64,000 nt of DNA from Palsa-504 sp963739615 (GTDB lineage: Bacteria; Actinomycetota; Actinomycetes; Streptosporangiales; Streptosporangiaceae), in NCBI GenBank assembly GCA_963739615.1, contig CAVUBD010000020.1, positions 178,521-242,520 of the forward strand, written 5' to 3'. The position numbers and the translations under genes are program-made. Position 1 is the first letter of the stretch, and each line of letters begins with the position of its first letter. This document shows positions 59,666 through 64,000 of the stretch, one piece after another. Under the pieces are notes generated by a model that was given only the letters and a program-made list of their open reading frames with translations, was not told the DNA's origin and did not search any database.

Positions 59666-60380
59666 GAGGTCTGTAAAACCGTCGGCTCAGCCTACGTTGG
59701 TTCGAACCCAACACCTGCGAAAACGGCCCGCTAGCTGCGAATTTTCGGCTATGCGGGCCGTTTGGTCTCTGTCCCATCTTATATCATCTTGTCGCGTTGT
59801 GGACCGGCGTGTCGCGGTGTCCACGGACGCATAGCGGACGGGATTCGTGCCCCAGGACGGTCGGTGTGCACCGTCGGCTTTCCACGGACGGCCACGGACG
59901 GGCCGCGCCGGTCGCGTGTTCCGGCTTGACGTGAGCCGCTGAGTCGAGCGTGCATCCCCGTACATCTGGCCTGGCGGTCCCGGTGATGTGCCGGGGCGGG
60001 CGGCCGGGGAAGGCGGGTGCGCTGATGGCTGGGCTGGAGATCCAGGAGAGCGTGACGGTGGCCGGGCGGGCAGAGCGGGCGCAGGTCGTCCGCACGTTCG
60101 CAGTCGGGGTGCTCGGTTCCAGGCACTCGTGCGGGGATGACGCCGCCTTGCTGGTGAGCGAGCTGTTCGGCAATAGTGTCCGGCATAGCCGGTCGGGCGC
60201 TGCGGGCGGGACGGTCACGGTAGCGGTCAGCGCAGAGGACGGTCTTGTCCGTGTAGAGGTGACCGATCGCAGCGGTCCTGGGGTGCCGGAGCTGTGTCCT
60301 ACTGGGCCTGGCGGCGCGGTGGGGTGGCGGCAGCGTGGCGGACGGACGGTGTGACCTGGTTCGAGCTGCGGCACCCATAG
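59666..60380 (+). repeat. Att-type module, copy 3
   Basis: Starts AGGTCTGTAAAACCGTCGGC. The tRNA part ends at AACACCTG and lacks the nine bases CCACCACCT/ACCTGCCAC present in copies 1 and 2, so the CCA end is lost. The terminator hairpin, the conserved spacer and the HATPase gene follow. An integrase relic lies 360 bases downstream. Confidence 0.86.
60025..60380 (+). pseudogene. HATPase (RsbW-like) gene, copy 3, least decayed
   Basis: ATG at 60025 opens MAGLEIQESVTVAGRAERAQ, then DDAALLVSELFGNSVRHSRS (N box) and GTVTVAVSAEDGLVRVEVTD. The G2-box segment GLGLVAGLAARW is largely deleted. A 2-bp insertion (GTGTGACC for GTGACC) near 60352 ends the frame at 60354; otherwise it would finish TWFELRHP at 60380. 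ATP binding is doubtful. Confidence 0.6.
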
Positions 60381-60743
60381 GCGGCCGGGATAGGTGACGT
60401 CTAGCTCGCCATGGGCCGAGGTTCGGCCGCCATCATGTCGGATAGGCCACGTACTGCGACACCGTAATCCCCCTCCAGAGTTCCTGCGCTTCCGCCGCGG
60501 ACTGGACCCAGCGGAGCCGGCCATGTACCTGCCGTGGACTGATGATGGACCTGTGGTGTACCTGCGCCAACCGCGCGCCGGATCACGAGGCTGCGAAGGC
60601 GCCCACCGGCCAGGGTGGATGTGGGAAGGGAAGCTGCATGATCCACCGCTCGCCGAAACCGACGAACAAGTCGTTTCTGCGCACGGCGAAAATCCGCGGC
60701 CGTTGGCTCCCACCGATTTCTACGACAGGTCGAAGGGAATCCG
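60381..60743. other. Gap between HATPase copy 3 and the integrase relic
   Basis: A weak frame (ATG 60524: MYLPWTDDGPVVYLRQPRAG and so on) echoes short ATG-TACCTGCCGTGG/CCAGGTATATGCC-like stretches after copies 1 and 2, but has no family identity. The rest probably contained the integrase promoter. No gene called. Confidence 0.4.
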
Positions 60744-61269
60744 ATGGGCACCGTGCACGCACTCACCCCGGCGAGACCGCCATCATCACCGAAGCCGACG
60801 ACGCCTACCTTGCCACGGTCGCGAGCCCCGAAAGCGGGGCACGCGCCGCATGTACTCCGGATTGTTCCGGGCGCTGACCGCGGACCTCGGCCGGGACACC
60901 CACGTGGCCACGCTCCAGCCGGCTGGATGGCCCGTCTGGTTCACCTCCCGGTGCGGCGAGCCGTCGCCGGCTTGGTGGACACATGCCTGGACGCGCTCCG
61001 CTCGGCCTCGAGGTACTGGGCAGACCACTGGGCCCTGCTGTCCTACCGGTAGGCCGAGGACCTCTTCAAGGCCGCGGCCAGCGGCGCCACGCTGTACCAG
61101 CTCTGGCACTCCGCGCTGACGCGCAACGCCGAGGCCGGCACGTCTACGCCGATGCTGATGGCCAAGTCCGGGTACACCTCGGTTGCCTCGCTGGCCAGGT
61201 AAACGCGGCCGTCCGCCGATGCCCTGGCCCGCTAGCAGGAGCAAAACGATCCAGCCCGCCGCGGGTGAA
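60744..61269 (+). pseudogene. Tyrosine recombinase (phage-type integrase), internally deleted with nonsense codons
   Basis: The first half, in two frames, resembles the SAM-like core-binding domain (AYLATVASPES, TRRMYSGLFRALTADLG, LDALRSASRYWADHWALLSY). The second half is the catalytic C-terminus: YQLWHSALTRNAEAGTSTPM, LMAKSGYTSVASLAR, then TAA exactly where the nucleophile Tyr of ARYARPS should be, followed by RPSADALAR, TAG and QEQNDPARRG. The R-K-H part of the catalytic domain between the halves (about 100 residues) is missing. Adjacent to att module 3, it is the likely former integrase. Confidence 0.75.
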
Positions 61270-61290
61270 CCTGCAGCGTGCAGGCAGCCC

Positions 61291-62088
61291 TCAGGGACCG
61301 AGGTGGAGAATTTTCCCGAGCTGGCCGGCCGCGGCATCCTGGTCGCTGACGTCGATGATCGCGGTCATGCCCTTCAGGCGTCCGTACGCCGCTTCGACGA
61401 GCCGGGGATCGGCGTCCTCCTGCCTGATGAACGTGATCGCGCTGAAGTCGGGGTAGAGGCCGCTCTTGTCGAGGCGCTCGAAGTTCGTCTCGACCAGGTG
61501 GAGGCGGTCCCACGTGCTCTTATCCGAGCTGGCCAGTCCGACTCGCTGCATGAGGTGCGGGCGACCGTTGTCATACCGGTAGTCGAACCATAGATCGTCG
61601 GGCAGGCCGGCAACGGTCACGGGGAGGCAGACGCGCTCCTGTACCTTCTTGGTGAGCCCGAGGCGCCGGATCACCTTCGTCGTCATCCGGCGCACGTCGT
61701 CGGCGACCGCCGGCTCACTGTCCGGCCGGACAAGGGTCGCGTACAGGTCGTCAAGGATCTCGCCCCTGGGCCGGTCGTCGTTTCCGGCGATCAGCTCACC
61801 GCCCTCTTCCAGGTAGAAGCTGGCTCCGGCACGGCGCCCTGCGGCGACTTCGTGCTGCAGGGCGTCGGCACCCTGGTCCCGCAGCATTCTCCACTGTTTG
61901 ACCCAGGCCTTGTAGACCAGGTGGTTGCCGAACTGGGGCACAGTGCGGCCGTCGATCTCGCCGTCCTGCTGCTCGCCGAGGAACCGCGAGGTGCTGCTGC
62001 CCTCAACCAGCAGGATGACGCCGATGTTCTTTGGTTCCCGCCTCATGAGGTCCGGTACGTACTTGACGACGAACCACTGCATGCTCAT
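61291..62088 (-). CDS. DUF3037-like protein, partner of a HipA-like kinase
   Basis: 265 residues from ATG at 62088, in ATGA overlap with the upstream gene and with GGGAGG seven bases before. The N-terminus MSMQWFVVKYVPDLMRREPK with NIGVILLVEG is the DUF3037 pattern (short beta hairpin then YVPDxxRxExxNIGVxL). The C-terminal SAITFIRQEDADPRLVEAAY is helical. DUF3037 proteins are frequently coded next to HipA-like kinases; function unknown, possibly a partner or target of the kinase. Confidence 0.8.
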   Translation of the reverse strand: MSMQWFVVKYVPDLMRREPKNIGVILLVEGSSTSRFLGEQQDGEIDGRTVPQFGNHLVYKAWVKQWRMLRDQGADALQHEVAAGRRAGASFYLEEGGELIAGNDDRPRGEILDDLYATLVRPDSEPAVADDVRRMTTKVIRRLGLTKKVQERVCLPVTVAGLPDDLWFDYRYDNGRPHLMQRVGLASSDKSTWDRLHLVETNFERLDKSGLYPDFSAITFIRQEDADPRLVEAAYGRLKGMTAIIDVSDQDAAAGQLGKILHLGP

Positions 62089-62843
62089 GGTGACGCCTCC
62101 CACCCGCTTACTAGGGGCAGCTTCCCCTTTTCCGCGGACAAGTAGCTCATGATGCGAGTCTTACGGTGATCGAGGAATCTTTCAACTGCCTGGGCCTCCT
62201 CATCAGAGCACGTCCCTGTCCTTGCCGCCACGCCGCATGCGTCGCTGATCAGCTCGGGCATGACCCTGGCGATCCGGTCTGACCACCGGTTGAGGAGCTT
62301 GTAGTCATTGACGTGCGGGAGCAGGGCGCCCGCATCGTGCACGAGAGGCATGTCCCGCACGGCGTCGATCGCCGCCGCGCCCTCGCCGGCAGGCGTCCGC
62401 AGCAGGGTCCGGCCGTGGTCGAAGAGGCTGACGCCGCTGGCCCCCTGCACATAAGCGAGGTTCCCGGCGTGCCGGTCCCAGTTGCCGACCCAGCAGTCGA
62501 AGGCGACGATACCGGCTGCCAACTCCGGATGGTCGGCCACCAGGTCAGCCGGGTCCACCGCAGGCAGGCTGGTAGGTCCGGCAGTGAACCGGAGGCAGAC
62601 GAACATGTTCGTACGGTCGGCCTTCTTAGCGATCGTCCCCGGAGGAACCGGCAGCCCGACTGCGAGCGCGGCGCGGTTGCAGATGTACTCGTTCGCCACG
62701 GTGTAGTGCTCGGATGAGTCGTCCTTGGCGATCCCCTCCATCAGGACCTCGAGCGCGCCGCTAGCACCACCCAGCTTGCCGCCGATCGACTTAATCGCGA
62801 GAAGCCTGCCTCCACTACGGCGCCACCCCTGCGGCCACGTCAT
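62085..62843 (-). CDS. HipA-like kinase domain protein
   Basis: A compact 252-residue kinase-like protein of the HipA type without the N-terminal subdomain of full HipA. Ser/Thr-kinase-fold landmarks: LLAIKSIGGKLGGASGALEV (nucleotide loop region), VAFDCWVGNWDRHAGNLAYV (catalytic D123 and N128) and GVSLFDHGRTLL (metal-binding D142). ATG at 62843 has GGAGG only two bases away, so TTG at 62858 is possible. No HipB-type HTH gene adjoins; instead the DUF3037 gene is coupled downstream. A 14-bp palindrome lies 58 bases upstream. Confidence 0.85.
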   Translation of the reverse strand: MTWPQGWRRSGGRLLAIKSIGGKLGGASGALEVLMEGIAKDDSSEHYTVANEYICNRAALAVGLPVPPGTIAKKADRTNMFVCLRFTAGPTSLPAVDPADLVADHPELAAGIVAFDCWVGNWDRHAGNLAYVQGASGVSLFDHGRTLLRTPAGEGAAAIDAVRDMPLVHDAGALLPHVNDYKLLNRWSDRIARVMPELISDACGVAARTGTCSDEEAQAVERFLDHRKTRIMSYLSAEKGKLPLVSGWEASP

Positions 62844-62900
62844 TGCCTCCGATCCCAACCATCAGACTTACCAGCTCTCCCGCCAGGGCCTCATCGTAGT

Positions 62901-62914
62901 GTCCGGTACCGGAC
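62901..62914. promoter_or_regulatory. 14-bp perfect palindrome in the divergent intergenic region
   Basis: GTCCGGTACCGGAC lies between the HipA-like gene (start 62843, minus) and the small ORF at 62940 (plus). Its position suits an operator acting on both promoters. The binding protein is unknown. Confidence 0.45.
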
Positions 62915-62939
62915 AATGGGTAACGCAAGGTAATTGCGG

Positions 62940-63167
62940 ATGCTCGGCCACCTCGACGTGCCGTTCGACGCGACCCGGGTCCTGGGCCGCCGGGCGGAAG
63001 GTGTCGCCGGTGTGCACGTCACTGCGGCGGCCGAGGAGATGCTGACCGCCGCGGCGGAGACCGTGGGCATCATCTGTCGCGAGGAGATCATGCTCATCGT
63101 GCTGGCCCGGATCTGGGAGCGGGCGACGGCGACCCCGGGCCTAGGCGGAAGTGTGCCTCCGGCTTGA
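62940..63167 (+). CDS. Hypothetical 75-residue protein
   Basis: From ATG 62940 the product begins MLGHLDVPFDATRVLGRRAE and contains a predicted helix TAAAEEMLTAAAETVGIICR, then EIMLIVLARIWERA. G/C third-position bias is host-like. TTG at 62934 is an alternative start. The AAGG upstream is a weak ribosome site. No family recognised. It may belong with the divergent HipA-like locus or stand alone. Confidence 0.45.
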   Translation: MLGHLDVPFDATRVLGRRAEGVAGVHVTAAAEEMLTAAAETVGIICREEIMLIVLARIWERATATPGLGGSVPPA

Positions 63168-63226
63168 TACGGTCACACCCTTTATCGGTTTTCGAGTCAT
63201 GCAGCTAGATGGCCTAAACTGGCGGT

Positions 63227-63559
63227 GTGAATACCCGACAGCCACGGATGACGCTGATCACGATGCGCGTGCTCGATGTCATCATGAACGCGCCCCCCGA
63301 CGACCCGGCGTGGGGCTTGAGGATCTGTGAGGAGAGCGGCCACGGCGCGGGCAGCGTCTACCCAGCCCTGGAACGAATGCTGCGTTTCGGCTGGCTCGAG
63401 GATTCCTGGGAGGAGCCGCAGCCCGAGGACCGGCCCCGCAGGCGGTATTACATGGTCACCGGGGCCGGGCGCGCCGCCTACCAGGAGGCAACCGCGACGC
63501 GGGATCCCCGCAAAAGCAGCGTCCTGGTGTATGGCTCCACAGCCGGAGGGGGAGCATGA
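63227..63559 (+). CDS. PadR family transcriptional regulator
   Basis: 110-residue winged-helix protein. MTLITMRVLDVIMNAPPDDP and WGLRICEESGHGAGSVYPAL, with ERMLRFGWLEDSWEEPQPED and RRRYYMVTGAGRAAY, are the PadR core; the C-terminal dimerisation part is short. GTG at 63227 has no ribosome site, but TAAACT lies seven bases upstream, suggesting a leaderless mRNA. ATGA overlap with the next gene suggests it controls an operon including that gene. Confidence 0.88.
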   Translation: MNTRQPRMTLITMRVLDVIMNAPPDDPAWGLRICEESGHGAGSVYPALERMLRFGWLEDSWEEPQPEDRPRRRYYMVTGAGRAAYQEATATRDPRKSSVLVYGSTAGGGA

Positions 63560-64000
63560 AGCCGCCTCCCTGCCCGGCGGCCGACTCACCTGACCTCGGC
63601 GGTCCCCATGTCGACCTTGTGCTTGACCCGGATAAGCTCCGCATCGACGTGTACCTCGTGCGAGGCAAAAGCGTAAGCGTCAGCCAGGCCGAGCGCCGAC
63701 TTCGCTCCCTCGCGGGCCCGGCGAACCTGCTCTTGTTCGACGGCGAACACCACTCTGGCCTTCTGAACGAGCACCTCATCGAGGTCCGCCGCCGGTGGTA
63801 CAACCCGAACAAGTGGCTATCGGTCCTGGCGTGGTTGATGCTCTACTCCACGCCATGGTCGCTGACCACCTTCGCCGCGCTGCTGGCCGGCCGGAAGCAC
63901 GGCGCGAGCCGGGATGAGTGGCTGGCCCACCTCGCGGGCGACCCGGTTACCAGTTCGGCCGCTGGGGGCAACTCCGTGCCGCCCTCGGCTTCGTGGCGGC
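63556..64000 (+). CDS. Unknown protein co-transcribed with padR, 3' end cut by window edge, possible frameshift
   Basis: ATG at 63556 overlaps the padR stop. Over 120 codons it reads as one protein: VDLVLDPDKLRIDVYLVRGK, RRRWYNPNKWLSVLAWLMLY, STPWSLTTFAALLAG, LAHLAGDP. Near 63943 the plausible continuation GYQFGRWGQLRAALGFVA lies in another frame, suggesting one base lost in CCC. Small proteins of this type accompany PadR-like genes in Streptomyces relatives; no function known. Confidence 0.6.
   Translation, partial: MKPPPCPAADSPDLGGPHVDLVLDPDKLRIDVYLVRGKSVSVSQAERRLRSLAGPANLLLFDGEHHSGLLNEHLIEVRRRWYNPNKWLSVLAWLMLYSTPWSLTTFAALLAGRKHGASRDEWLAHLAGDPVTSSAAGGNSVPPSASWR

Noticed and set aside
60394..61119. 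241-codon plus-strand frame over the integrase relic
   Set aside because: It joins unrelated phases; the integrase similarity is split over other frames and interrupted by stops, so no intact gene is claimed.

Overview
The window reads as a high-GC actinobacterium of the Streptomyces / Streptosporangiales type. The evidence is strong G/C third positions, many GTG starts, translationally coupled operons (GTGA/ATGA overlaps), a SARP-NB-ARC-TPR regulator, menaquinone-dependent complex I and KorAB. The genus cannot be fixed from sequence alone.

Positions 1-40,626 are mostly core chromosome. In order: a partial acyl-CoA desaturase (-) with a dyad operator; tRNA-Gln; a DHA2 MFS exporter; glmU-prs; an AfsR-like SARP followed by a tiny acidic ORF resembling AfsS; a lone methyltransferase (-); rplY-pth; cysQ-cysD-cysN; then a respiratory block. 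That block holds menG (quinone methyltransferase), a perfect Rex-type operator, a menJ-like geranylgeranyl reductase, all fourteen nuo genes (nuoA-N), a polyprenyl diphosphate synthase and a TetR regulator. It therefore combines quinone side-chain synthesis, ring methylation and side-chain saturation with the NADH:menaquinone oxidoreductase, under a likely NADH/NAD+ sensor. korA-korB (-), an M48 protease, yajQ (-) and tRNA-Tyr follow.

From the 3' half of tRNA-Tyr to about 61.3 kb the DNA is accessory. The tRNA-Tyr 3' end plus about 700 bp downstream (a terminator and a decayed HATPase gene) occurs three times in direct orientation (about 40.57, 53.31 and 59.67 kb), and an internally deleted integrase with nonsense codons lies after the third copy. 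I read this as tandem integrative-element remnants. The first interval carries a five-gene minus-strand operon (trypsin-FGE fusion, three unrecognised proteins, Trypco1-like protein) that looks like an actinobacterial conflict system, then an IS graveyard with one complete IS. The second carries a two-gene cassette (beta-rich protein plus HExxH/TPR protein). Past 61.3 kb are a DUF3037-like/HipA-like pair, a small unknown ORF, a PadR regulator and a partial gene.

Two features cut across the window. First, an in-frame G/C-rich hairpin repeat is inserted once in menG and twice in nuoG, and an unrelated 44-bp palindrome sits in cysQ. Second, at least a dozen single-base frame breaks, many in short G or C runs, occur in conserved and accessory genes alike. 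Base-calling error is the likeliest explanation in the core genes; true decay is likely in parts of the island.
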